Below, piece after piece: positions 7,840 to 15,608 of a stretch of 32,860 bases of DNA. This stretch comes from Pseudomonadota bacterium (GTDB taxonomy: Bacteria; Pseudomonadota; Gammaproteobacteria; Burkholderiales; Burkholderiaceae_E), in assembly GCA_023388075.1 (NCBI GenBank), contig JAEWGX010000129.1, positions 1 through 32,860 on the forward strand, in the 5' to 3' direction. Position 1 is the stretch's first letter; each line of letters opens with the position of its first letter. The position numbers were made by a program, and so were the translations under genes. The notes below the pieces were generated by a model. That model saw nothing but the letters and a program-made list of their open reading frames with translations. It had not been told where the DNA came from and searched no databases.

Positions 7840-7977
7840 GGGCCCCGGTGACATGCGCTCGTACGTCTTCATGCCATCAGGGACCTGCAGCCACGAGCGC
7901 TTCGACGCAGCGAAGATGTCTCGCCACGGCCATAGCTGCTCGGGGTCGTCCAGTGTCCCCGCGACTCGGATTGCTTC
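7840..7977 (-). pseudogene. Possible C-terminal remnant of a GFA-family protein
   Basis: In the frame next to the IstB piece, the minus strand reads VAGTLDDPEQLWPW, then DIFAASKRSWLQVPDG and YERMSP. This resembles the last third of glutathione-dependent formaldehyde-activating (GFA) family proteins, which commonly end with GTLDDP...W...dgl..ye. A stop codon (TGA at 7980-7978) interrupts the frame just upstream, and the zinc-binding cysteine part is not recognisable. The 3' end merges with the IstB-like sequence. This is a weak, memory-based match over about 45 residues and could be a different family or chance. Confidence 0.3.
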
Positions 7978-8125
7978 TCAGTACCCTGTCGGCACCTTCT
8001 TGGCGTCAATGGCCTCGGTGCTCCTTCGAGCGGGTGAGAGCCCGACTGACGTGGCAGGAGCTTGGAGCCGTGAGATTCAGAGACGTGGCCAGCCGCGGCA
8101 CCTCCCAAGACGAACCTCCAGTGTC

Positions 8126-8497
8126 TTATGTCCAACGCTGCACGGCTTCGGCGGTATCGCTCGGCTTGGTGTTGAAGCAGATTCTGGCTCCAGGGGCAGC
8201 ACGATGCACCACATTGACCAGACGCTCAAAGAGCAGAAAGTACGTCGGGATGGTACGGATGCCCGCACCGATAACCACGCAGTCGAAGGACTTCTCAGCG
8301 AGCTTCGCGGCAACGAAGTTTTCGGCCGTGTCGCCGAGGTCCGTAAGACAGAGTTCCGCTTCGTACCCCAGAGCGCCAAGCTTTGCCTGGTCCGCTTCAA
8401 GACCGGCTCGAACTTTCTCGGCGTTCATGCCTGGAATCATGCTGAAGTCGACCAAGCTCGGCTCAAGCCCAATCACCAACACCTGCGCCTTCGTCAC
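8126..8497 (-). CDS. Conserved hypothetical protein, possible Rossmann-like fold
   Basis: 123 residues from the GTG at 8497, which has GGAG six bases upstream; the frame is open to a further ATG at 8542. The sequence starts TKAQVLVIGLEPSLVDFS. It contains alternating strands and helices with CLTDLGDTAENF, the hydrophobic strand FDCVVIGAGIRT, FERLVNVVHRAAP and an ending DTAEAVQRW. I have the impression of a widespread small proteobacterial family without known function; no catalytic motif is evident. Among the fragments around it, it is the only gene that looks intact. It lies convergent-side of the truncated dioxygenase, which points the other way. Confidence 0.7.
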   Translation of the reverse strand: MTKAQVLVIGLEPSLVDFSMIPGMNAEKVRAGLEADQAKLGALGYEAELCLTDLGDTAENFVAAKLAEKSFDCVVIGAGIRTIPTYFLLFERLVNVVHRAAPGARICFNTKPSDTAEAVQRWT

Positions 8498-8660
8498 CGG
8501 ATTCTCCAAGGTTTGATTACCGAAGTCGGCCGACGGCAACACTCATGCTTGTGGCCGAACTTTGCCCTGTCGAGCAAGTCCCGCCCATAGCCCAGGAAGC
8601 GCGCCGGTGAAGGACTCCTGATAACAAGGATACGCCGGAATCGGGTACGGATGGGTCGTC

Positions 8661-9539
8661 TTCACCAAGGTCCTCGGCCTGCGCCGGATCAAGAAGACAG
8701 TGAACTTCGACGCACCGGACGTCTATCAACTCTATTACGCGGAAGAGGTGGGCACACCGGGTACCGTCATGACCTACTTTCCTTTCCAAGGCATGGTGAA
8801 GGGACGACGGGGCGCGGGGGAAGTCACGGAGACGGCTTTCGCCATACCGAAAGGCACGCTGCCGTATTGGAACGAGCGCCTCGCGGCCCACGCTGTTGCC
8901 GGGTTGGAGGTACAGGACAGGTTTGGCGACCACCGACTGCGTTCTCTCGGGCCGGATGGCGACGAGCTGGTCCTGGCCGAAGTCGAGGAAGACGTTCGTC
9001 AGGCCTTCAAGGAGGGTCCCGTACCGCAGGACCGGAGCATCCACGGTTTTCGCAGCGCCACGCTTCGGCTGCGCGACGAGGGCGCCACGGCCGAGCTGCT
9101 CCGTTTCAGGGGCTATGAAGAACGGGAACGCCACGGCAATCTCATCCGCTTCGGGATCAAGGAGGGCAATGGCGCGGATCTCGTCGACATCGAAGTGCAA
9201 CCGGATGCCGACGTGGCGCGGCAAGGTGCAGGCTCGGTCCATCACATCGCGTTCGCCGTGGAGGATCGTGCCGCCCAGGTTGCGGTCAGGCAGGCATTGC
9301 TCGATACCGGATTCCAGGTCACTCCGGTGATCGATCGCGACTACTTCCGGGCCATCTACTTTCGCACGCCCGGCGACGTGCTGTTCGAGATCGCGACCGG
9401 CGAGCCAGGATTCGACCGCGACGAGGATATCGCCCACCTGGGCGAGGAGCTCAGGATACCGGCCCAGCACGAGCATCTGCGCAGCCGTGTCGAAGCGCGC
9501 CTGGAACCCCGCGCCGAACCCGGAGCTCGGAGGCCTTGA
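8661..9539 (+). pseudogene. Ring-cleaving (MhqO-type) dioxygenase lacking its N-terminus
   Basis: The frame reads FTKVLGLRRIKKTVNFDAPD and continues through a two-module vicinal-oxygen-chelate fold to LGEELRIPAQHEHLRSR, the usual C-terminal signature of MhqO/ring-cleaving dioxygenases that open hydroquinone-type rings with Fe(II). The first 20-25 residues are missing, including the first metal-ligand histidine (normally HHIT). The frame is open only from 8625 and has no ATG; the first GTG (8700) lies well inside the domain and has at best a weak Shine-Dalgarno site. Later landmarks remain: VHHIAFAVED and FEIATGEPGF with the expected Glu ligand. It is probably inactive. Its C-terminal codons overlap a hydrolase tail in another frame. 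Confidence 0.7.
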
Positions 9540-9714
9540 TGTGCTGATCACCGCCGGACAGCACGATTCCATCAGTCCGCTGGAGAAGACTCGTTCACTG
9601 GTGGGCTATCTCGAGCAACAAGCCGCCAACGTCGCGTTGGAGCTGCATCCCGGCGGCCATGAAGTGACACCCGACGAGGTCCAGGCCGTCGCTTCCTTCC
9701 TCAAAAGGACGTAA
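9514..9714 (+). pseudogene. Alpha/beta-hydrolase (MhqD-like), C-terminal remnant
   Basis: About 66 codons ending at 9714 encode GLDVLITAGQHDSISP, then YLEQQAANVALELHPGGHEV and a final helix. This is the last third of a carboxylesterase/phospholipase-type alpha/beta-hydrolase: the Asp in GQHD and the His in GGHE are the last two members of the catalytic triad. The nucleophile-Ser half is absent. The fragment begins inside the last codons of the dioxygenase in another frame, as expected if a deletion removed the intergenic region and most of the hydrolase. In mhq-type operons such hydrolases stand next to the ring-cleaving dioxygenase, so this was probably one operon. Confidence 0.6.
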
Positions 9715-9727
9715 GTCAGGACATCGG

Positions 9728-9880
9728 CTACGGTGTCGCGCCGATAAGACCCGGCGCGAGGTCCTTCGGGCCCATCCAGTCGAAGAAATGAAAGGGCCCA
9801 CCATCCGACGCTTGGCGAACGGCAGCACGCGGCCGACTTCGAAGCTGCCGAGGTCGCGGCGGGATGACGAGCTCGATCAT
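9728..9880 (-). pseudogene. Pirin-family protein, frameshifted and truncated remnant
   Basis: The ATG at 9880 overlaps the stop of the DedA-rhodanese gene as ATGA. Reading three frames in order gives MIELVIPPR, then DLGSFEVGRVLPFAKRRMVGPF, then HFFDWMGPKDLAPG. Together these match the N-terminus of pirin proteins (normally continuing with DVRPHPHIGL). Two single-base shifts break the frame (near 9848 and 9789), and a stop at 9730-9728 follows with the metal-binding cupin core missing. The remnant ends 13 bases from the hydrolase remnant on the other strand. Pirins are often quinone- or stress-linked. Confidence 0.65.
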
Positions 9881-10884
9881 GGATATCTCCGTCTCAAGGT
9901 GCTCCGTGGCAGAATGGGTCGGGCGTTGGCCGCGGTGCAGGTGGTCTCGACCGACGCCGTAGCTCTTTGGGAAGTCTCTATCGGCAGTCCGTGAGAGCGC
10001 CAGGCTTGGAACCCGCCTCCCAGTGGTCGTACTCGGCCGAAGCCGAGCTGCTTGAGCTGGCTGGCGATGCGCGCAGCGGAGGCCTCGTTGGGGCAGTCAC
10101 AGTAGACGACGACCTCGCCGCCGGAGGTCGAGGCCAGCGCTGCGACTTGCGTCGCATGAATGGCGCCAGGAATCCAGCCGGTGTCGGCGCGCTCCTCATC
10201 GGTACGCACATCGACCACGAGCGGCTTGTCAGCCTGCTCCATCAGCGCATGGAGCTCCGGCGCGGAAATGCGGTCCATGCGGAGCTCGCGCAGGGACACC
10301 CTGCGCTTCCATGCCTTGTGCCCGACGAATGCCAGCAGTGCCGCGAGAACGAGCGCGATACCCGCCCGACCGAGGGATTCCAGTGTCACCAGCGCCTCGT
10401 TGATCGCGTCGTGGAAAGCCACGCCTAGCCAGATCGGGACACCCGCCCATAGCATCGCCCCGATCCCGTCGAAGAACGCGAAGCGCAGAAGTGGCGTGCG
10501 CAGGTGCCCGGCGAGCGTGGTTCCCACGGCCGCAAAACCGGGGATGAATTTGGCGACCATCAGCGATGGCGGCCCCCACTTCGAATAGAGGGCGCGGGTG
10601 CTCGACACGCAGCTATCCGGCGAGAGCGAGACGCGGCAGATCAGGCGCAGCATGAGCGTGCCGTACCGTCGACCCGCGTGATACCAGAGGATGTCGGCAA
10701 TCAGCGCCGCCACCGTCGCAACAACCAGGATCGGCCATACCGGTTCCACTCGCTCCACTGCCTGCGCGCTGGCGACAACCAGGGGAGGCCAAGCCGGAAC
10801 CGGTATCCCGCCCTGATTCGTCAGCGCGATGACGAAGACGAGCAAGAGGCCGTAGGCCGACAGCAGTTCGTTCAGCGCTTCCAT
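9877..10884 (-). CDS. DedA-family membrane protein with C-terminal rhodanese domain
   Basis: 335 residues from the ATG at 10884, preceded by AAGGGGC. The N-terminal half is a DedA/VTT membrane domain: hydrophobic segments at about 9-40, 50-68, 137-160 and 172-190, with the re-entrant FIPGFAAVGTTLAG motif (113-126). Residues 205-303 are a rhodanese (sulfurtransferase) domain facing the cytoplasm, with DVRTDEE (225-231) and the active loop beginning at Cys262 (YCDCPNEAS). DedA proteins affect envelope lipid and proton-motive homeostasis; rhodanese domains carry persulfide sulfur. The fusion is known in proteobacteria, but its substrate is not established. The 32-residue tail after the rhodanese has no recognisable domain. 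The stop overlaps the pirin remnant start. Confidence 0.88.
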   Translation of the reverse strand: MEALNELLSAYGLLLVFVIALTNQGGIPVPAWPPLVVASAQAVERVEPVWPILVVATVAALIADILWYHAGRRYGTLMLRLICRVSLSPDSCVSSTRALYSKWGPPSLMVAKFIPGFAAVGTTLAGHLRTPLLRFAFFDGIGAMLWAGVPIWLGVAFHDAINEALVTLESLGRAGIALVLAALLAFVGHKAWKRRVSLRELRMDRISAPELHALMEQADKPLVVDVRTDEERADTGWIPGAIHATQVAALASTSGGEVVVYCDCPNEASAARIASQLKQLGFGRVRPLGGGFQAWRSHGLPIETSQRATASVETTCTAANARPILPRSTLRRRYP

Positions 10885-10996
10885 CGCCAAGCCCCTTGAC
10901 GGGCCGGCCCGATCCACACCTGCAAGGCTGGATCTCGGCCTGGTCAGTCACATTGATTGCGCGAAACGCTCTCCTCAGCGGTTCTGCAGAGCTTCC

Positions 10997-11401
10997 CTAG
11001 CCTAAGCCGCGCGACGACGCGTCGCAAGAAGCGGTACCCGAGAGGTCGCGTAGCACGATCAGTTGCACGATCTTGTCCTCTGCGAGCGTGAAGTAGAGCA
11101 GGACTCCCATCGGATCGGGCAATCCGCGCTTATCGAAGCTGCCGTCGACGTGGGCCGCGACGACGCTGTGGCCGTAGTGCTCGATCCAGTGAATGAGGCG
11201 AAACGATAGCTGCTGGCCGATGACATCGCGATCAGCCCATTCGCGGAGCTCAGCCAGTCCGCGCCATTGCTGCAGTTGATCGTTGACGATAGCATCCGGC
11301 ACGAAGGTCTCGATGAGCCGGGGCAGGTCGCCCGCATTCGTTGCCTCGAAAAACTGTGCCACCCTCGGAGGCAGACTTCCACCGCCTGATTGACTACCCA
11401 A
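10997..11401 (-). CDS. SnoaL-like/NTF2-fold protein
   Basis: 134 residues if translation starts at the TTG at 11401, which has GGGAG five bases upstream. The frame allows another TTG at 11416 and a GTG at 11362; no ATG exists. The body reads VAQFFEATNAGDLPRLIETF, followed by the aromatic-rich strand region QLSFRLIHWIEHYGHSVVAAHVDGSFD and a last strand KIVQLIVLRDLSG. This is the NTF2/SnoaL cone fold used by polyketide cyclases, isomerases and many small stress proteins. No catalytic dyad can be assigned. It stands alone between the DedA-rhodanese gene and an AraC regulator on the same strand, which may control it. Confidence 0.75.
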   Translation of the reverse strand: MGSQSGGGSLPPRVAQFFEATNAGDLPRLIETFVPDAIVNDQLQQWRGLAELREWADRDVIGQQLSFRLIHWIEHYGHSVVAAHVDGSFDKRGLPDPMGVLLYFTLAEDKIVQLIVLRDLSGTASCDASSRGLG

Positions 11402-11559
11402 GAATACTCCCTGCAAGCCGCCGCTCAGCTATGCCCTTGCCTCCTCGCATTCTCTGCGCGCGCAGGTCACAGCGCTCGTAAATTCATGAAAAGCCCTGTA
11501 AGCGCGGCTCAGCCGCTCTTCCTGCAGCCTCACTGTCTACCCGCCGGCGGCACCAGCAG

Positions 11560-11982
11560 TCACCGCGCTGTCATCGCCCGATAGGGATCGCGAAAAGCCC
11601 GACGATAGTCGGAAGGACTCATGTTCCGATGCCTGAGAAACACACGGGCGAAAACCTGGTTGGATGAGTAGCCGACCTCGTGGGCGATCTCCGTGATGGA
11701 CAGATCCGACATCTCCAGCAGCTCGCAGGCCCTCTCCAACCTCAGTCGGGTCAGGTAGCCTCGCGGCGGCACGCCGACGGTCTGCTTGAACATGCGTGCG
11801 AAGTGAGAAAGCGAGAGCCGGGCCTCGGCGGCCAGCTCGTCGATGCGGATGTCTTCCGAGAGCCGAGCCCGCATGATCTCGACTGTACGCCGCCTTGCCC
11901 ACGGGGCAAGGCCTCCCCGTACCGGTTCGAATGGCACCACGCCCAACCGGCGAAGTTCAGCGGCATCTCTCGAGTTGTGCAT
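11560..11982 (-). CDS. AraC-family transcriptional regulator, HTH domain only
   Basis: 140 residues from the ATG at 11982, preceded by GGGGGAAA; the frame is open upstream to 12159 but with sequence that is not family-like. After a 30-residue lead it carries only the AraC DNA-binding domain. The first helix-turn-helix is at about 44-70 (IRIDELAAEARLSLSHFARMFK), the second at 93-121 (ITEIAHEVGYSSNQVFARVF), with the PSDYRRAF end. There is no cupin or other effector domain, as in the short MarA/SoxS-like regulators, so activity may be set by its level. Nearest candidate targets are the SnoaL-like and DedA-rhodanese genes downstream on the same strand. Confidence 0.88.
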   Translation of the reverse strand: MHNSRDAAELRRLGVVPFEPVRGGLAPWARRRTVEIMRARLSEDIRIDELAAEARLSLSHFARMFKQTVGVPPRGYLTRLRLERACELLEMSDLSITEIAHEVGYSSNQVFARVFLRHRNMSPSDYRRAFRDPYRAMTAR

Positions 11983-12338
11983 GGTTTCCCCCAGTGGTTG
12001 TCGTCGGGTTACCTCGATCCACGTGGGAGGATGATCGGGCGACGCTGCCCATATGTGAAATAAAGCGTTGAAAAGACTCCTAAGAAGGCAGACTCCAGCA
12101 CGCCGACTACACAGCTTTACGGCAATCTGCGCGAAACGGCTCGACGCCACGACCCGCAATCGCGCACAACCGGCAGCCGAACGAAGGGCTTACGCGCGGC
12201 CTTGCGAAGTTCCGGCCCGATGCCCAGCACAGCAAGATGAGAGGGCCATGCGCTCAGAGGGAAGATCAGGATCCGATCGCAGCATTGCCCGATGAACGGA
12301 GCGATCAGCGATCAGCGATCAGCGACCAACGTCGGAGG
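11983..12338. other. Intergenic region upstream of the AraC regulator
   Basis: About 355 bases between the stop of the large NTPase regulator and the AraC start. The 70 bases around 12040-12090 are AT-richer than the surroundings and probably carry the AraC promoter on the minus strand, but no clear -35/-10 pair was found. A heptamer repeat lies at 12301-12328. No gene is recognised here, and no intrinsic terminator is visible after the regulator. Confidence 0.5.
12301..12328. repeat. Heptamer tandem repeat (GCGATCA x3 plus one variant)
   Basis: Three perfect copies of GCGATCA followed by GCGACCA, starting 10 bases downstream of the end of the winged-helix regulator stop codon. It could be a slippage product; no protein or RNA role is evident. 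Confidence 0.8.
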
Positions 12339-15236
12339 TCAGGCGCTGGCGTCCTTCGCCCTCGCGGCCGGACGCCAGCCCTCGATCAATTGCCTGGCGA
12401 TTTGAAGATCGCGCGTTTCGTGCCCTTCCGTAAAGCGGCCGTAAACCTCCGCCACGATCGCGCGGGCCTCCTCAGTCCGCTCCTCGCTTGCAAGCAGCAA
12501 GCCCAAAGCCATGCCGGATCGCAGTTCCCAAGCGAGCGCGCCCTGACTGTTGGCAAGCTCGACCGACTGGCGCAACACCGACTCGGCCGCACGCGGATCC
12601 AGGCGCCCGGAAGCGATTCCGATCTGCGCGCGCGTGCGCAACAGCTCGGGCAGATCGAACGACTCCTGTCGCGCTTTTGCTCGTTCCAGTGCCGCCGTGA
12701 TCATCGATTCCGCCTCCAGGATGTCGCCGCATTCGAACAGCGCCTCGGACATCGATCGGCTCAGCGTCGTCGCGAGGGCGTATCGTCTCTCCGCGTGCAA
12801 GGTAACCAGAGCCTCGCGAAGCCTGTCTGCCGCCGTCCGGAACTCCCCCCGGAGCAACGCCAGTTCGCCCAAGAGCGCGATGCCAACATCCGAGTTGGTT
12901 CCGAACGAGTAGCGATCGACGTGCCGGACGAGACGGGTCACCAGCGCCTCGGATTCCTCTACATCTCCCCTCCACAGAAAGACGGTCGACGCGTACAGCA
13001 AAGCGACGAGCATGCTCATCGGTTGCCCGTCCGACTCAGCTTCCTCGACTGCCTGGCGCGCGAACTCGGCGGCGCGGTCTGCTGCGCCGGTCAACCAGAG
13101 AGTGCGCGCCAGAACTATGAGCGCGCGGCCCCGATGTCCGAAGCCGAGCCGGTCGATCTTCAGTGCCCCATGCGCCGCAGCTTCCTTGAAGCCTTCCTCC
13201 GTGTGGCGTCGAGCGTCCGCCAGATTGCCGGCGAGGTGATACGCACACCCGAGCATCCACTCAGACATGACGATACCGGCGGGCGACCCTACGCTACGGG
13301 CAACCTCGATACTTCGCCAACTCACCTCGACCGCCTCACGGAAATGACCCATCTGGCACATCACGATATGTTGTCCGGCGAGCAACCCGATTTCGCGTTC
13401 GTGATCGCCAAAGGTCCGTGCGAGGTTCAACCCGCGATCGATTGAATCGCGAAGCTCATCTCGATCCACGCGAGTAAACAGCGCGGAGATCGCCAGCGCT
13501 TCCTGCAGAATCAAATGTGTCGGGGTGCCCTCCTGCGAGCCCAGCTGCCGCAGCGCCGCTTCACACCAGCGGTGGCACTCGTCAAGGAGCGACAAGCTCA
13601 AAAAGCTCGGGGCGGCGACTGCCGCCAGGCGAATTCCCAGTTCGACTTCACCTGCCTCGGAGAATGCCCACGCAAGCGCGGTGCGCAGGTTGCCGACCTG
13701 CACCACGTCACGATCCGCGACCCGCGGCTCATTGTCGCCATCATTGCTTCTGTTGGACTGCGCGATCAGATACTCGGCAAGTTTGAGCGAGACGGAGTTG
13801 ATCTCGCCCGACTCCGCCAGCTTTCTCGCCGCATACGTGCGGGTCGTATCCAGTAGACGCAGGTAGTCCGATCCGTTCAACGTCGATGGCGACAGCAGTG
13901 ACTTGTCGATGAGGCTCGAGATCGCCGCTGCCACTTCGATCTCCTCGAGAACGGCGTCCGTTGCGACCCTCTGCGCCGCCACCAGCCGAAAGGGACCCAC
14001 GAACACCGACAGCCGGTACAGCACGCGGCGTTCGCTCTCCGACAACAGGTTGTAGCTCCAGTCAAGCATCGCCTGGAGCGTCTGGTGCCGGGGAGGCGCG
14101 CTGCGCCGGCCATGCCAAAGGAGATTGAAGCGGCTGTTGATCAGCTCCGCGGTGCCGCGCAAGCCGTGCGAGCGCACGCGACCGGCAGCCCATTCGATCG
14201 CCAGGGCGATGCCGTCCATCTTCCGGCAGATCTCGACGGCGAGCAGGGCCATCTCATCCGTCAGCGTCTCCTGCACCCCGCTTGCCGCCACTCGATCCAT
14301 GAAAAGCTGGACAGCCGGGAACGTCATCGCCTGGGAAGCCGTCATTCCCCCGCCGGGCGGTGGAACATCGAGCGGTGAAAGGATGTGAACGTGCTCGCCC
14401 TCGACTCGCAACAACTCTCGACTGGTCGCGAGCAGGTGAGTTTGGGGCGCGGAGTTGTGAATCGATTCTGCCAGGGACGCGGTCTCCTCGATGAGGTGCT
14501 CGCAGTTGTCCAATACGAGCAGCGATCTTCGGACGCTGAAGAACGCCAGGATGCTCGGCTTGGGATCCTGAGCCTGCACCTTCAGGTCGAGCACGGAAGC
14601 AATCGTGGCAGGAACGAGAGAGGCGTCGGTGACGGAGGCGAGGTCGACGTAATACACGGCGCCATCGAAGGCATCGAGCAGTGTGTGCGCGACGGAGATC
14701 GCGACCGTCGTCTTGCCCATTCCCCCCGGGCCGATGATGCTCACGAATCGATGCCTGGTGGACAATTCGACCAATGCGCTGACCGAAGCATCACGCCCGA
14801 TCAGCCTGGTCGGACGGCCGGGTAGTGACTGTCCCGGGACTGATCGGGGCGACTCGCCGGCGGCACGAGGATGGAGCGATCGGGTGGCGTCGGGCTCTCC
14901 GGGCGAGGACTCCATCCGAGAGACAGGCGCGACGAAGCTGTACCCGCGGCCCGGGACGTTGACGATGTAGCGCGCGCCGTCCTTGCCCTCACCCAGGCAC
15001 TTCCGGAGGCTCGCGATGTTGACGCGTACGTTGGCCTCGTCGACCACGAGCCCCGACCAGGCACGCGCGATCAGTTCCCGCGGGGAAACCACATCACCGG
15101 CCCGCTCGACCAACGCAATCAGCAGGTCGAGCGCGCGGCTGCCCAGTTTGACGGTAACCCCGTTCCGCTGCAGCAGCCGCCCCGCCACGTCCAGACGAAA
15201 CATGCCGAATTCGACGATCTGGTCACTCTCCGGCAC
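12339..15236 (-). CDS. Winged-helix / NB-ARC-like NTPase / TPR signalling regulator
   Basis: 965 residues from the GTG at 15236, which has GAGG six bases upstream; an upstream TTG (15254) is possible. The numbering here starts at that TTG. Residues about 15-110 are an OmpR-type winged helix ending in YIVNVPGRGYSFV. After a proline-rich linker comes a STAND-type ATPase with Walker A GPGGMGKT (175-182) and Walker B LLVLDNCE (245-252), then a helical region with the WSYNLLSESERRVL motif of the large predicted-ATPase regulators. The C-terminal half is TPR-like helical repeats. Such proteins are thought to be kept off by nucleotide and ligand binding and to act as transcription activators. No receiver domain is present. 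Ligand and targets are unknown. Confidence 0.9.
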   Translation of the reverse strand: MPESDQIVEFGMFRLDVAGRLLQRNGVTVKLGSRALDLLIALVERAGDVVSPRELIARAWSGLVVDEANVRVNIASLRKCLGEGKDGARYIVNVPGRGYSFVAPVSRMESSPGEPDATRSLHPRAAGESPRSVPGQSLPGRPTRLIGRDASVSALVELSTRHRFVSIIGPGGMGKTTVAISVAHTLLDAFDGAVYYVDLASVTDASLVPATIASVLDLKVQAQDPKPSILAFFSVRRSLLVLDNCEHLIEETASLAESIHNSAPQTHLLATSRELLRVEGEHVHILSPLDVPPPGGGMTASQAMTFPAVQLFMDRVAASGVQETLTDEMALLAVEICRKMDGIALAIEWAAGRVRSHGLRGTAELINSRFNLLWHGRRSAPPRHQTLQAMLDWSYNLLSESERRVLYRLSVFVGPFRLVAAQRVATDAVLEEIEVAAAISSLIDKSLLSPSTLNGSDYLRLLDTTRTYAARKLAESGEINSVSLKLAEYLIAQSNRSNDGDNEPRVADRDVVQVGNLRTALAWAFSEAGEVELGIRLAAVAAPSFLSLSLLDECHRWCEAALRQLGSQEGTPTHLILQEALAISALFTRVDRDELRDSIDRGLNLARTFGDHEREIGLLAGQHIVMCQMGHFREAVEVSWRSIEVARSVGSPAGIVMSEWMLGCAYHLAGNLADARRHTEEGFKEAAAHGALKIDRLGFGHRGRALIVLARTLWLTGAADRAAEFARQAVEEAESDGQPMSMLVALLYASTVFLWRGDVEESEALVTRLVRHVDRYSFGTNSDVGIALLGELALLRGEFRTAADRLREALVTLHAERRYALATTLSRSMSEALFECGDILEAESMITAALERAKARQESFDLPELLRTRAQIGIASGRLDPRAAESVLRQSVELANSQGALAWELRSGMALGLLLASEERTEEARAIVAEVYGRFTEGHETRDLQIARQLIEGWRPAARAKDASA

Positions 15237-15517
15237 GCAAGACCTCGGGTGCAATGATCCTGCAAGCTGCCTCGGGCGCTTGGAATCAAGGGGAATTCAG
15301 GCCCGATAGGAACTGCCAGGGGATGCCTGGGACCGGGCCGATCTGACAAGTCGTGGCGTCGTAGTACGACGAAGGCGGCATCGAGCCCTGCAACGCCGGG
15401 GCCGCCGTCGACGGTTCCAACTCTAACAGACTGCGCAGGTGCGCGTCGACTGGAGCGAACCACCACCGGCGGGAAGCAGTGCCCCGGAGGCGGTGCGTCA
15501 GATGACCCCGACGGCAA

Positions 15518-15543
15518 AAAGCGCCGACTGGGGCCGGCGCTTT
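15518..15543 (-). terminator. Rho-independent terminator of the isochorismatase-like gene
   Basis: A perfect 9-bp stem (AAAGCGCCG / CGGCGCTTT) around an 8-base loop. On the minus strand it runs into TTTTT, as required for termination of the transcript coming from 16382-15609. It isolates that gene from the regulator downstream. Confidence 0.75.
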
Positions 15544-15557
15544 CGTGAAGAGGGGCT

Positions 15558-15575
15558 GGCCGGCGTTCGCCGGCC
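15558..15575. repeat. Hairpin (7-bp perfect inverted repeat)
   Basis: GGCCGGC and GCCGGCC flank a GTTC loop, between the stop of the isochorismatase-like gene and its terminator. It has no T-run on either strand. It may stabilise the mRNA 3' end. Confidence 0.4.
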
Positions 15576-15608
15576 CGATCCGGGGCTTCTGGCTGGCAAC
15601 GCCTCCTT

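Larger units (their letters stand above)
15237..15608. other. Intergenic region with terminator and hairpins
   Basis: About 370 bases between the large regulator start and the isochorismatase-like stop. It holds the intrinsic terminator at 15518-15543 and a second hairpin at 15558-15575. The 230 bases next to the regulator must hold its promoter, but no convincing hexamer pair was identified. No coding potential is seen. Confidence 0.5.

Noticed and set aside
8543..8660. Possible further gene fragment on the minus strand (reads such as LGYGRDLLDRAKFGHKH)
   Set aside because: The readable pieces are under 25 residues in shifting frames and match no family that I can name, so no feature is claimed.
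8517..9572. 351-codon minus-strand frame opposite the dioxygenase
   Set aside because: It is the shadow of the dioxygenase frame; no domain is recognisable and the plus strand has clear VOC signatures.
7417..9880. Complete genomic island with integrase and att sites
   Set aside because: No integrase gene and no second copy of the tRNA 3' end were found in the window; only remnants are present.
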